This document shows positions 26,753 through 34,894 of a stretch of 60,942 nucleotides of DNA, in pieces. Source of the stretch: E44-bin46 sp964354655 (GTDB taxonomy: Bacteria; Chloroflexota; Dehalococcoidia; Dehalococcoidales; E44-bin46); contig CAYHAL010000005.1 of NCBI GenBank assembly GCA_964354655.1, positions 1 through 60,942 on the forward strand. The letters are read 5' to 3'. The notes under the pieces are model-generated. The model was not told where the DNA came from, ran no database searches, and saw nothing but the letters and a program-made list of their open reading frames with translations. Each line of letters begins with the position of its first letter. Position 1 is the first letter of the stretch. The position numbers were made by a program, and so were the translations under genes.

Positions 26753-27061
26753 ATGCCTAAGCAGAAGATTCGTATTAAGCTAAAGGGTTATGACCACAAG
26801 ATTCTTGACCAATCAGCTCTGCAGATTGTTGAAGCGGTGGAGCGGACTGGGGCAGTTGTTATTGGACCAATACCTCTGCCGACTCATATCCAGAAGTTTA
26901 GCGTTATCCGCTCCACTTTTATTGATAAGAATTCCCAGGAGCAGTTTGAAATTCGAACCCATAAGCGCCTTATTGACATTGTAGAGACGACCTCTAAAAC
27001 AATAGACGCCTTAGCTAGCTTGAGCCTACCTTCAGGCGTTAGTATCGATATTAAGTTGTAG
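26753..27061 (+). CDS. rpsJ: 30S ribosomal protein S10 (uS10)
   Basis: 102 aa. KIRIKLKGYDHKILDQSA, GPIPLPT and RTHKRLIDI are the family signatures. First gene of the S10 block but transcribed through from fusA. Confidence 0.97.
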   Translation: MPKQKIRIKLKGYDHKILDQSALQIVEAVERTGAVVIGPIPLPTHIQKFSVIRSTFIDKNSQEQFEIRTHKRLIDIVETTSKTIDALASLSLPSGVSIDIKL

Positions 27062-27069
27062 AAACTAGG

Positions 27070-27705
27070 ATGGCTAGTGAGATGAGCCAAGGGATTATTG
27101 GCAGGAAGTTGGGTATGACCCAGATATGTCGGGACGATGGTAAAGCCGAGGCGATAACTGCTATCGAGGCTGGGCCGTGCACTGTAATCCAGGTTAAAAC
27201 GGCGGCTAAAGATGGGTATAATGCTGTCCAGCTTGGATTTGGTCAGGCAAAACGGCTCAACTCTCCTCAGCGGGGACACCTCAAGGGACTGAGTTCATCT
27301 AGATATCTTCGTGAATTCAGAACCGATGATGTTGATAATGTTAAAGCAGGGGACAAGGTTGATGTTAGCCTGTTTAAGGCGGGTGATGTAGTGGATATTA
27401 CCGGGGTGTCAAAGGGCAAGGGCTTTGCTGGTGTAGTAAAGCGCCATCATTTTGCCGGTGGCCCCAAAACGCATGGGCAGTCAGACCGCCACCGTGCCCC
27501 AGGCTCTATAGGTTCTACTACCTCCCCGGGTAGGGTATGGAAGGGGATGCGCATGGCTGGACATATGGGGGATAAGCAAGTTACAGCGCGTCATTTAGAG
27601 GTATTTGAAGCTGACCCTACCCGTAACCTATTGGTGGTTAGAGGGGCAGTACCTGGGGCGACGAATGGGTTATTGCTAATACAAAAATCGGGCGGGAGGA
27701 AGTAG
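27070..27705 (+). CDS. rplC: 50S ribosomal protein L3 (uL3)
   Basis: Up to 211 aa. IGRKLGMTQI at the start, FAGVVKRHHFAGGPKTHGQSDRHR loop that reaches the peptidyl-transferase centre, and GRVWKGMRMAGHMG. ATG 27070 is taken; ATG 27082 (MSQGII) is an alternative start with similar, weak ribosome binding signals. Confidence 0.96.
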   Translation: MASEMSQGIIGRKLGMTQICRDDGKAEAITAIEAGPCTVIQVKTAAKDGYNAVQLGFGQAKRLNSPQRGHLKGLSSSRYLREFRTDDVDNVKAGDKVDVSLFKAGDVVDITGVSKGKGFAGVVKRHHFAGGPKTHGQSDRHRAPGSIGSTTSPGRVWKGMRMAGHMGDKQVTARHLEVFEADPTRNLLVVRGAVPGATNGLLLIQKSGGRK

Positions 27706-27708
27706 GGA

Positions 27709-28365
27709 GTGCAAGTTCTAGTTTATAGCCTTGCCGGAGAGGTAATTAAGCATATTGAGATAAGCGACCGAGTTTTTGCCGTGCCGTTTAATGAGGCAGT
27801 GGTGCACCAGGCAATGGTAAGGCAGCAAGCCGATGCTCGTCAGGGGACAGCTAGTACTAAAACTCGAAGCGAAGTTTCTGGTAGTGGTCGGAAATTATAT
27901 CGGCAGAAACACACCGGTTTTGCCCGAGCTGGCAGTCGTAGGTCGCCGCTGCGCCGAGGGGGAGGTGTTGCCTTTGGACCTAAGCCCAGGAGCTATAGGC
28001 AAGCAATGCCTAAAAAGGTGCGCCAATTAGCGCTAAGGTGTGTCCTATCGGCTAAGGCAAGAGACGGGGGATTAATGGTTTTGGAGCAACTAAAATTTGA
28101 CGAGCCTAAAACTAAGGATATGGCACAGATTCTGGCAGCACTAGGGGTGGATTTCTCAGCTCTTATCGTTACTAGAGAACCAGAGGCTAATGTAGTTAAA
28201 TCAGCCCGTAACCTGCCAGGGATTAAGACATTACCAGCTAGTCTGCTTAATGTGGTTGACATCCTTTCCTATAGAAGGCTATTAATGACTGAAGCTGCCG
28301 TGCGCAAGGCAGAGGAGTTATGGGGAGAGGAGCTATCTCAAGGAGAGAGCAATGCATCCCTATGA
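27709..28365 (+). CDS. rplD: 50S ribosomal protein L4 (uL4)
   Basis: 218 aa from GTG 27709, 3 nt after rplC. The basic extended loop TKTRSEVSGSGRKLYRQK..GFARAGSRRSPLRRGG..FGPKPR lines the exit tunnel. In other bacteria L4 represses the S10 operon; no leader target was identified here. Overlaps rplW by 14 nt. Confidence 0.96.
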   Translation: MQVLVYSLAGEVIKHIEISDRVFAVPFNEAVVHQAMVRQQADARQGTASTKTRSEVSGSGRKLYRQKHTGFARAGSRRSPLRRGGGVAFGPKPRSYRQAMPKKVRQLALRCVLSAKARDGGLMVLEQLKFDEPKTKDMAQILAALGVDFSALIVTREPEANVVKSARNLPGIKTLPASLLNVVDILSYRRLLMTEAAVRKAEELWGEELSQGESNASL

Positions 28366-28636
28366 GGTATTGCGTCGTCCGGTGATAACTGAGAAGAGTA
28401 CCGAGCTTCAGGCTCAGGGTAAATATGCCTTTGAAGTAGCCAGAGACGCTAATAAACCGCAGATTAAACAGGCTGTAGAAAAGGCGTTTAAGGTCAAGGT
28501 GACCGCAGTTAATGTGGTGATGGTACGTGGTAAAGAACGAAGGGTGGGCAGACGACAGGTGTTAACTCAACCCTGGAAAAAGGCGATAGTTACCCTCCAA
28601 CCGGGGGATAAGATTGAACTATTTGAAGGGGTTTAG
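28352..28636 (+). CDS. rplW: 50S ribosomal protein L23 (uL23)
   Basis: 94 aa. YEVLRRPVITEKSTEL start, KVTAVNVVMVRGKERRVGRR loop and KKAIVTLQPGDKIELFEGV end. Sits at the tunnel exit and binds trigger factor and SRP. Begins inside the 3' end of rplD. Confidence 0.96.
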   Translation: MHPYEVLRRPVITEKSTELQAQGKYAFEVARDANKPQIKQAVEKAFKVKVTAVNVVMVRGKERRVGRRQVLTQPWKKAIVTLQPGDKIELFEGV

Positions 28637-28657
28637 CATTTATCAAGGAGGAACTAA

Positions 28658-29488
28658 GTGGCGCTAAAGGTATATCGTCCAACCTCTCCGGGTAGGCGGG
28701 GTATGAGTGGTTCTACCTTTGAGGAAATAACCAAAGGCAAGCCAGAGAAATCGCTGCTCCTACCCCTTAAAAAGAAGGCTGGGCGTAACAGTCAAGGGAA
28801 AGTAACAGTCCGACATCGGGGTGGGGGTGCCAAGCGGAGTTTACGCATTATTGACTTCAAGCGTGATAAGGTTGGTGTTCCCGGTAGAGTGGCTGCTATT
28901 GAATACGACCCTAACCGTTCAGCAAATATTGCTCTCATTTACTATGCTGATGGGGAAAAGCGCTACATTCTGGCCCCTTTAGGGCTTAGCGTGGGGGATA
29001 CGATAAAGTCAGGCAGTGAGGCTGAAATAAAACCTGGGAACGCTTTACCCTTGAAGCTAATCCCAAGCGGCACTTTGATACATAATATTGAGTTGGAGAA
29101 GGGGAGGGGTGGGCAGTTGGTGCGAAGCGCTGGAGCCGCAGCTCAATTAATGGCAAAGGAGGGTGAATATGCCCTGGTTCGGTTACCATCTGGTGAGGTG
29201 AGGCGTATTCGCAGTGATTGTTTAGCTACCATTGGGCAGGTGGGGAATATTGACCATCAGGGTATTAAATTGGGCAAGGCAGGTCGCAAGCGGTGGTTAG
29301 GTGTGCGCCCTACGGTTAGGGGTTCAGCTATGAGCCCGCGTGACCACCCTCATGGTGGTGGGGAAGGCAGGACGCCAATAGGCATGCCCGGACCTAAGAC
29401 ACCGTGGGGAAAGCCAGCTCTGGGCTATAGAACTCGTAAGCCAAAAAAGCCGTCAGATAAGTTGATTGTTAAACGTCGGGGGAAGTAG
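28658..29488 (+). CDS. rplB: 50S ribosomal protein L2 (uL2)
   Basis: 276 aa from GTG 28658, GGAGG upstream. VRHRGGGAKRSLRIIDFKR, RSGSAGAAAQLM-like segment (RSAGAAAQLMAKEG), and the functional SAMSPRDHPHGGGEGRTPIG with the catalytic-region His. Essential for peptidyl-transferase assembly. Confidence 0.97.
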   Translation: MALKVYRPTSPGRRGMSGSTFEEITKGKPEKSLLLPLKKKAGRNSQGKVTVRHRGGGAKRSLRIIDFKRDKVGVPGRVAAIEYDPNRSANIALIYYADGEKRYILAPLGLSVGDTIKSGSEAEIKPGNALPLKLIPSGTLIHNIELEKGRGGQLVRSAGAAAQLMAKEGEYALVRLPSGEVRRIRSDCLATIGQVGNIDHQGIKLGKAGRKRWLGVRPTVRGSAMSPRDHPHGGGEGRTPIGMPGPKTPWGKPALGYRTRKPKKPSDKLIVKRRGK

Positions 29489-29491
29489 TAA

Positions 29492-29785
29492 ATGTCAAGG
29501 TCAATTAAGAAGGGGCCAGCCATTGACCCCAAACTGCTAAAGAAAGTGGAGGCGGTTAATCGCTCTGGTCAGAAGGCGGTAATAAAAACCTGGGCGCGCT
29601 CATCTACCGTCATGCCGGCGATGATAGGGCTTACCATCGCGGTACATGATGGCCGGAGGCATGTGCCTATTTTTATCACCGAGAATATGGTGGGGCATAA
29701 ATTAGGCGAGTTTGCTTCGACTAGAACCTTTAGGGGGCACGTGGCTAAAGCAGAAAGGGTTACTCAGGTAAGAAAGAGACAGTAG
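29492..29785 (+). CDS. rpsS: 30S ribosomal protein S19 (uS19)
   Basis: 97 aa. SRSIKKGPAID start, KTWARSSTVMPAMIGLTIAV, and HKLGEFASTRTFRGH. Three nt after rplB. Confidence 0.97.
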   Translation: MSRSIKKGPAIDPKLLKKVEAVNRSGQKAVIKTWARSSTVMPAMIGLTIAVHDGRRHVPIFITENMVGHKLGEFASTRTFRGHVAKAERVTQVRKRQ

Positions 29786-29804
29786 TTATTGAGGTAGGCA
29801 TGGC

Positions 29805-30152
29805 ATGGAAGTGAGAGCAGTGGCTAAGGACACAGGTATTTCATCTCGTAAGGTGCGTCCGCTAGTAGATATGATACGAGGCAAGACAGTGGACGAAGCC
29901 TTGACTTTACTCAAGTTTGCCTCCTCACCCACAGCCCGGGTTGTGGCTAAGGTAGTGAAATCAGCGGCGGCTAATGCTGAGAATAATTTTCAGACGTCGC
30001 CGAATTTGAGGATTGTTAATATCTTTGTTGATGGGGCAGGAACCTTGAAGAGGTTTTCCCCTCGAGCTCGAGGGCGAGCCAGCTCCATCCTTAAGCGGTC
30101 TAGTCATATTACGGTGGTTGTTGCCGAGCAGGAGGAGAAAGTTGGGTCGTAA
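29805..30152 (+). CDS. rplV: 50S ribosomal protein L22 (uL22)
   Basis: 115 aa. AVAKDTGISSRKVRPLVDMIRGK at the start; the tunnel loop RFSPRARGRASSILKRSSHITVVV at the end. Overlaps rpsC by 11 nt when rpsC is started at its TTG. Confidence 0.96.
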   Translation: MEVRAVAKDTGISSRKVRPLVDMIRGKTVDEALTLLKFASSPTARVVAKVVKSAAANAENNFQTSPNLRIVNIFVDGAGTLKRFSPRARGRASSILKRSSHITVVVAEQEEKVGS

Positions 30153-31053
30153 GGTTCATCCTATTGGCTTTAGAATTGGCATCATACGGGATTGGCAAGC
30201 GAAGTGGTATGCCAGTAATAAGCATTATGTAGCGTTTTTGCACGAAGACCTGAAACTTCGACAGTCAATTAGGTCTGAATATGATGATGCTGGTGTCTCT
30301 CTGGTGGAAATAGACCGTCAGGCAAACAGGATAGTGATAACTATTCATACTGCCCGTCCTGGTGTTGTCATCGGGCGGGGAGGGCAAAGAATTGATGAAA
30401 TGAGGCAGCACCTTGAGCGCCTTATTGGCAATAGGGTCCAATTGAATATCCAGGAGATTCGGCAGCCCGAACTTGATGCTTATTTAGTAGCTAGGTCGGT
30501 AGCTGAGCAAATTGAGCGTCGTGTTGCTCATCGCCGGGCGATGAAGCAAGCTATTTTTCGCACCCTTGCGGCTGGGGCAAAGGGGATAAGGATCAATTGT
30601 GCCGGTAGATTAGGTGGTGCTGAGATAGCTCGGCGGGAAATGATGCATCAGGGGCAGGTACCCTTGCAGAAGCTGCGGGCTGATATTGACTATGGCTTTA
30701 CTGAGGCGCATACCACTCTCGGGCGGATTGGGGTAAAGGTCTGGATTTATAAAGGTGATATTCTTCCCCAGGTTAAAGTGGAGGAAGTTGAGGAAGTGCC
30801 TGCTGTTCTAGCCGAAGGCCTAGCCGAGCCAGTGGCTGATAAAGGCGTAGCTGTGGAGCCCTTGCCTCCGGCTGAGTTAGCTAAAGAGATGCCTGAGCCC
30901 GAGCCAATAAAACCTGCTTCTACAGAATTGGAGAAGAAAGCTAAGAAGCCGGCAAGAAGAACGAAGAAGGTAAAGGCTGCTGAGTCTGCTTCTGCAAAAT
31001 TAGAGGAGAAGGATGCTACAACCCAAACGAGTGAAATATCGCAAGAGTCATAA
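30142..31053 (+). CDS. rpsC: 30S ribosomal protein S3 (uS3) with long C-terminal tail
   Basis: TTG 30142 is preferred: GGAGGAG precedes it and it gives GRKVHPIGFRIG, the family start. 303 aa. KH domain with VVIGRGGQRIDEM and C-terminal S3 domain up to WIYKGDI. The usual protein ends near residue 215-230; here about 75-85 more residues follow, rich in Pro, Glu, Ala and Lys (EPEPIKPAS..KKAKKPARRTKK). The last 41 nt overlap rplP. Confidence 0.95.
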   Translation: MGRKVHPIGFRIGIIRDWQAKWYASNKHYVAFLHEDLKLRQSIRSEYDDAGVSLVEIDRQANRIVITIHTARPGVVIGRGGQRIDEMRQHLERLIGNRVQLNIQEIRQPELDAYLVARSVAEQIERRVAHRRAMKQAIFRTLAAGAKGIRINCAGRLGGAEIARREMMHQGQVPLQKLRADIDYGFTEAHTTLGRIGVKVWIYKGDILPQVKVEEVEEVPAVLAEGLAEPVADKGVAVEPLPPAELAKEMPEPEPIKPASTELEKKAKKPARRTKKVKAAESASAKLEEKDATTQTSEISQES

Positions 31054-31477
31054 GGGGCACCGCAGGGGTAAAGCCCAGGCGGGGAACACGGTTGTTTTTG
31101 GCGATTTTGGTCTGCAGGCACTGGAATCTGCCTGGGTTACCAGTCGGCAGATTGAGGCTGCCCGGAAGGCTATGACTCGCTATATTCGTCGCGGTGGTAA
31201 AATCTGGATACGTATTTTCCCGGATAAACCGGTTACTCGGAAGCCGGCTGAGACCCGTATGGGTGGAGGGAAGGGTGCTCTAGACCATTGGGTAGCCGTG
31301 GTTAAACCAGGCAGAATTTTATTTGAGATGGGGGGGGTTGATGAGGAGGTAGCCAGGGGAGCGATGCGACTTGCCTCATATAAGCTTCCTATAGGTACTA
31401 GATTTGTGGTAAAGGAAGTCGGCGTCAGCGTTAGCAGTGATTCAGTAAAAAAGGAGCTAGTCCAAGTTGAAGGTTGA
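31013..31477 (+). CDS. rplP: 50S ribosomal protein L16 (uL16)
   Basis: 154 aa. MLQPKRVKYRKSHKG is the canonical start and GAGGAGAAGG is its ribosome binding site, inside the rpsC tail. TSRQIEAARKAMTRYIRRGGK and KPAETRMGGGKG are conserved. Extends slightly beyond the usual 136-147 aa. Confidence 0.96.
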   Translation: MLQPKRVKYRKSHKGHRRGKAQAGNTVVFGDFGLQALESAWVTSRQIEAARKAMTRYIRRGGKIWIRIFPDKPVTRKPAETRMGGGKGALDHWVAVVKPGRILFEMGGVDEEVARGAMRLASYKLPIGTRFVVKEVGVSVSSDSVKKELVQVEG

Positions 31478-31679
31478 GGAGATTCGAGACCTCAGTGATG
31501 AGGAATTGGCAAAGCAATTAGAAGCAGCTCATCAGGAGCTTTTTAACCTTCGCTTTCGCTTAGCCACCAAGCAGTTAGTAAACCACCGCGAAATTCCGAG
31601 GGTTAAAAAGAAGATTACTAGACTAAAGACCATAATGAGGGAGAGGGAGCTGGGTATAAATTATCCAGCCAAAACTTAA
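31467..31679 (+). CDS. rpmC: 50S ribosomal protein L29 (uL29)
   Basis: 70 aa from TTG 31467, overlapping the rplP stop by 11 nt; AAGGAGC lies upstream. LSDEELAKQLEAAHQELFNLRFRLA is the antiparallel two-helix protein of the tunnel exit. Confidence 0.95.
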   Translation: MKVEEIRDLSDEELAKQLEAAHQELFNLRFRLATKQLVNHREIPRVKKKITRLKTIMRERELGINYPAKT

Positions 31680-31683
31680 GCCT

Positions 31684-31965
31684 ATGGATGAAAAGCGCAA
31701 AATCAGGTTTGGGCGGGTGGTGAGTAATAGGATGGATAAGACGGTGGTGGTGGCAGTAGAAACACCCAGGCGCCATCCCCTATATAAGAAGACCATCAGA
31801 GGGGTGGTTAAATATAAAGCCCATGATGAAAAAAAGGAGTGTGGGCTGGGAGATATAGTTAAGCTTATAGAGACTCGTCCGTTGTCAAAGCATAAGCGGT
31901 GGCGAGTAGCTGAGATAATAACCAAGGGAGAGGTAGTTAAGGTCCAGCCTGAAGAGATAGCCTGA
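31684..31965 (+). CDS. rpsQ: 30S ribosomal protein S17 (uS17)
   Basis: 93 aa. GRVVSNRMDKTVVVAVE, HPLYKKTIRG, and GDIVKLIETRPLSKHKRWRV match S17. Four nt after rpmC. Confidence 0.96.
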   Translation: MDEKRKIRFGRVVSNRMDKTVVVAVETPRRHPLYKKTIRGVVKYKAHDEKKECGLGDIVKLIETRPLSKHKRWRVAEIITKGEVVKVQPEEIA

Positions 31966-31988
31966 AATTAGTCTTAAGGAAGAGTGGC

Positions 31989-32357
31989 GTGATTCAATCG
32001 TATACCAGACTTAAAGTGGCAGATAATACCGGTGCCCGACAAATTATGTGCATTAATGTGTTGGGTGGCACAAGGAAGAGATATGCCTATGTGGGTGATG
32101 TTATAGTGGCTGCGGTCAAACGGGCGACCCCTGAGGCAGTGGTGAAGAAGGGAGACGTGGTCAGGGCGGTTGTCGTTCGTACCGTTCAGCCATATCGGCG
32201 CTCCGATGGCTCTTATATCAGGTTCGATGAAAATGCGGCGGTGATTCTTACCGATAAGAATAATCCTAAAGGGACCCGGATATTTGGGCCAGTAGCTAGG
32301 GAGTTGAGGGCGAAGAATTTTACTAAGATTATCTCACTGGCACCTGAAGTTTTGTGA
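31989..32357 (+). CDS. rplN: 50S ribosomal protein L14 (uL14)
   Basis: 122 aa from GTG 31989. MIQSYTRLKVADNTGARQIMC start, GDVVRAVVVRT, and FDENAAVILTDKNNPKGTRIFGPVARELR end. Confidence 0.97.
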   Translation: MIQSYTRLKVADNTGARQIMCINVLGGTRKRYAYVGDVIVAAVKRATPEAVVKKGDVVRAVVVRTVQPYRRSDGSYIRFDENAAVILTDKNNPKGTRIFGPVARELRAKNFTKIISLAPEVL

Positions 32358-32368
32358 GGGGAGAAGCG

Positions 32369-32680
32369 ATGAAGATTAGGAAGAATGATACCGTGTTGGT
32401 TATTGCTGGTAAGGACAGGGGTAAGAAAGGCAAGGTTCGTTTTGCCTACCCCAAGGAGGAGAAGGTGCTGGTAGAGGGTATCAACTTTATCAAAAGACAT
32501 ACCAAGGCGGTGCGTCAAATCAGGCAGGCAGGCATAGTAGAACGGGAGGCACCGATTCACTTGTCAAATGTTATGCTATTGTGTAGCCGGTGTAATCATC
32601 CTACCCGGGTTGGCTTCCGTTTTTTGGAGGATGGCAGGAAGGTTCGTATTTGTTGCTCTTGTGGCGAGGTAATTGATTAA
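32369..32680 (+). CDS. rplX: 50S ribosomal protein L24 (uL24)
   Basis: 103 aa from ATG 32369 behind GAGGGGAGAAG. KOW motif KNDTVLVIAGKDRGKKGKV, then KRHTKAVRQI. C-terminal CSRC and CCSC keep a complete two-CxxC zinc knuckle. Stop touches the rplE ATG. Confidence 0.96.
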   Translation: MKIRKNDTVLVIAGKDRGKKGKVRFAYPKEEKVLVEGINFIKRHTKAVRQIRQAGIVEREAPIHLSNVMLLCSRCNHPTRVGFRFLEDGRKVRICCSCGEVID

Positions 32681-33223
32681 ATGTCACGACTCAAGGAAAG
32701 GTATAGAAAAGAGGTCATCCCCAAGCTAGTGGAGCTTTGTGGTTATAGGAATATAATGCAGGTACCGCGCCTAGACAAGATAGTGCTTAATATTGGCCTG
32801 GGAGAGGCAATTCAGAATGCCAAGGCTCTGGAGGCGGCTGAGAAGGATTTGGTGACTATTTCAGGGCAAAAACCGGTGATCACCCGGGCCAAGAAATCCA
32901 TTGCTGCTTTCAAGTTGAGGGCGGGGATGCCCATTGGTTTGAAGGTAACCCTGCGAGGGAAGCGGATGTATGACTTTTTTGACAAGCTGGTAAATGCTGT
33001 CTTACCCCGGGTGCGTGAATTTCAAGGGGTGCCCCGAAACTCATTTGATGGCTGGGGCAACTATACATTGGGGCTTAAGGAGCAAATTGTCTTTCCTGAG
33101 GTAGATTACGATAGTATAGATAAAATACGGGGGCTTGAGGTGTCAATCATCACTACAGCTAAGACGGATGATGAGGGTAGGCATCTACTGGAGGCATTGG
33201 GTATGCCTTTCACTAGGGATTGA
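32681..33223 (+). CDS. rplE: 50S ribosomal protein L5 (uL5)
   Basis: 180 aa. MQVPRLDKIVLNIGLGEA, TISGQKPVITRAKKSIAAFKLR, and NYTLGLKEQIVFPEVDYD. Binds 5S rRNA. Starts directly after rplX. Confidence 0.97.
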   Translation: MSRLKERYRKEVIPKLVELCGYRNIMQVPRLDKIVLNIGLGEAIQNAKALEAAEKDLVTISGQKPVITRAKKSIAAFKLRAGMPIGLKVTLRGKRMYDFFDKLVNAVLPRVREFQGVPRNSFDGWGNYTLGLKEQIVFPEVDYDSIDKIRGLEVSIITTAKTDDEGRHLLEALGMPFTRD

Positions 33224-33227
33224 AAAA

Positions 33228-33413
33228 ATGGCTAAAAAGTCAAAGATTGCCAAGTCGGAACGTCCAGCTAAACATAGAGTACAGCAACGCAATCGGTGTT
33301 ATTTATGTGGCCGGCCTCGGGCTTATATCCGTAGGTTTGGCTTGTGTCGTATTTGTTTTCGTAATCTGGCTCTGGCTGGGCAGATCCCTGGGGTGAGAAA
33401 ATCAAGCTGGTAA
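33228..33413 (+). CDS. rpsZ: 30S ribosomal protein S14, zinc type (uS14)
   Basis: 61 aa. CYLCGRP and CRICFRNLA provide four zinc ligands; VRKSSW is the conserved end. The zinc (C+) short form rather than the 100-aa zinc-free form. Confidence 0.96.
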   Translation: MAKKSKIAKSERPAKHRVQQRNRCYLCGRPRAYIRRFGLCRICFRNLALAGQIPGVRKSSW

Positions 33414-33445
33414 TAAGATATTCTAAAATAGGACTAAGGAGATAG

Positions 33446-33844
33446 GTGACTGTTTCTGACCCAATAGCTGATATGCTAACCCGAGTACGAAATGGCATTA
33501 TGGCGAGGCATGATTCGGTGCTGATACCAGCCTCGAAGATAAAGCTATCTATTGCTAGAATCCTTAAAGCCGAGGGTTTCATTAATGACTATGAAGTGCT
33601 TAGGGGTAAGCCGCACCGGGTAATTAAGGTTCACCTTAAATATGATGATAAAAATCAACCGGTGCTTTCTGGATTGGAGCGGGTAAGTAAGCCTGGGTTA
33701 AGGGTGTATGCTGGGCGAAGTGAAATACCTCGTGTTTATGGTGGCTTAGGTATTGCTATCCTGTCGACACCTAAGGGTTTGATGACCGGACAGCAAGCTT
33801 GGCACCAGGGGATTGGTGGCGAGATATTATGCTATGTGTGGTAG
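33446..33844 (+). CDS. rpsH: 30S ribosomal protein S8 (uS8)
   Basis: 132 aa from GTG 33446. DPIADMLTRVRNGIMARH start and STPKGLMTGQQAWHQGIGGEILCYVW end. S8 represses spc-operon translation in E. coli; no matching site was looked for in detail. Confidence 0.97.
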   Translation: MTVSDPIADMLTRVRNGIMARHDSVLIPASKIKLSIARILKAEGFINDYEVLRGKPHRVIKVHLKYDDKNQPVLSGLERVSKPGLRVYAGRSEIPRVYGGLGIAILSTPKGLMTGQQAWHQGIGGEILCYVW

Positions 33845-33865
33845 ATTAAAGTTGGGGTGATATGC

Positions 33866-34414
33866 ATGTCTAGAGTAGGGCAGATGCCGATACCTGTGCC
33901 AAAAGGTGTGGCAGTAAAGATTAATAAAGATAACGAGGTTACTGTAACCGGACCTAAGGGGGAGCTTCGTCGTCGTTTCAGCCCTGATATGTCAATTACT
34001 TTAACTGATGATAACCTGATAGTGGGGCGGCCTAGTGATAGCAAAGGGCATCGCTCCCTGCATGGGCTGACACGGAGTCTGTTGGCTAATATGGTGGAGG
34101 GAGTAACTAGTGGTTTTGAGAAGAATCTTGAGATAGTTGGGGTGGGTTATCGGGTTCAAAAGGCTGGGGATAAGCTAATATTTCATGTTGGTTTTTCCCA
34201 TCTGGTGGAGGTACCACCGTTGCCCGGTGTGTCTCTGGCGGCAGAGGGGGCAAATCGGATTAAGGTTACCGGGATTGATAAGGAAGCAGTTGGTCAGATG
34301 GCAGCCGAGATTAGAGCTATTCGCCCTCCCGATGCTTATAAAGGTAAGGGTATTAGATATGCTGGCGAGCTAGTTCGTTTGAAGCCAGGTAAAGGCAGGC
34401 AGACTGCTAAGTAG
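33866..34414 (+). CDS. rplF: 50S ribosomal protein L6 (uL6)
   Basis: 182 aa from ATG 33866 (MSRVGQMPIPVPKGV), five nt after GGGGTGA. GVTSGFEKNLEIVGVGYR and RPPDAYKGKGIRYAGE are conserved. Confidence 0.96.
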   Translation: MSRVGQMPIPVPKGVAVKINKDNEVTVTGPKGELRRRFSPDMSITLTDDNLIVGRPSDSKGHRSLHGLTRSLLANMVEGVTSGFEKNLEIVGVGYRVQKAGDKLIFHVGFSHLVEVPPLPGVSLAAEGANRIKVTGIDKEAVGQMAAEIRAIRPPDAYKGKGIRYAGELVRLKPGKGRQTAK

Positions 34415-34418
34415 GATA

Positions 34419-34784
34419 ATGAGTAAAATTGAACCCAGAGCAGGGCGTCTCAGAAGACATAGGCGGGTTAGAGCCAAGGTGAAAGGCACTACCTCTAGGC
34501 CGCGCCTATGTGTTTTCCGTAGTTTGAATCATATTTATGCCCAGATTATTGATGATTCGCAGGGGCATACCCTAGCTCACGTCTCAACCCTTGACCCCGA
34601 GATAAAAGATAAGCTAGTTGGTAAGGCAAAGACGGGTGAGGCTGAGCTTGTTGGCAGTCTGGTGGCTAAGCGAGCCTTGAGTAAGGGGGTAACCCAGGTG
34701 GTTTTTGACCGTGGCGGATATAAGTATCATGGCAGGGTTAAGGCGTTGGCTGAGGCAGCTCGGGAAGGGGGATTAAAATTTTAA
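34419..34784 (+). CDS. rplR: 50S ribosomal protein L18 (uL18)
   Basis: 121 aa. RHRRVRAKVKGTTSRPRLCVFRS, HIYAQIIDD and FDRGGYKYHGRVKALAEAAREGGL. The palindromic element begins 6 nt after its stop. Confidence 0.96.
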   Translation: MSKIEPRAGRLRRHRRVRAKVKGTTSRPRLCVFRSLNHIYAQIIDDSQGHTLAHVSTLDPEIKDKLVGKAKTGEAELVGSLVAKRALSKGVTQVVFDRGGYKYHGRVKALAEAAREGGLKF

Positions 34785-34790
34785 ATCGGT

Positions 34791-34894
34791 GGAAGCTTGA
34801 AGGGGCTCCACCCCTTCAATAACTATCCTTTCCCTTTATGATAGGAATATATATCCATATCATGGAGAGGGGGACTAAGGGGGTGAGGTTGATA
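34791..34894 (+). repeat. palindromic RBS-bearing element, copy 4 (inside the spc operon, 5' of rpsE)
   Basis: First hairpin TTGAAGGGG/CCCCTTCAA (loop CTCCA), spacer, second hairpin around ATGATAGGA..TCCATATCAT, then GGAGAGGGGGAC and TAAGGGGGTGAGGTTGATAA. Its last 57 nt are the same as the copy before ahcY except for one base. The TAAGGGGGTGA (34876-34886) is one mismatch from the ideal Shine-Dalgarno, and TTG 34889 follows GGGGG by 5 nt. Confidence 0.92.

Noticed and set aside
34838..34888. N-terminal extension MIGIYIHIMERG as real S5 or AhcY sequence
   Set aside because: It is encoded by the repeat element and shared by two unrelated proteins; later starts with better spacing exist.
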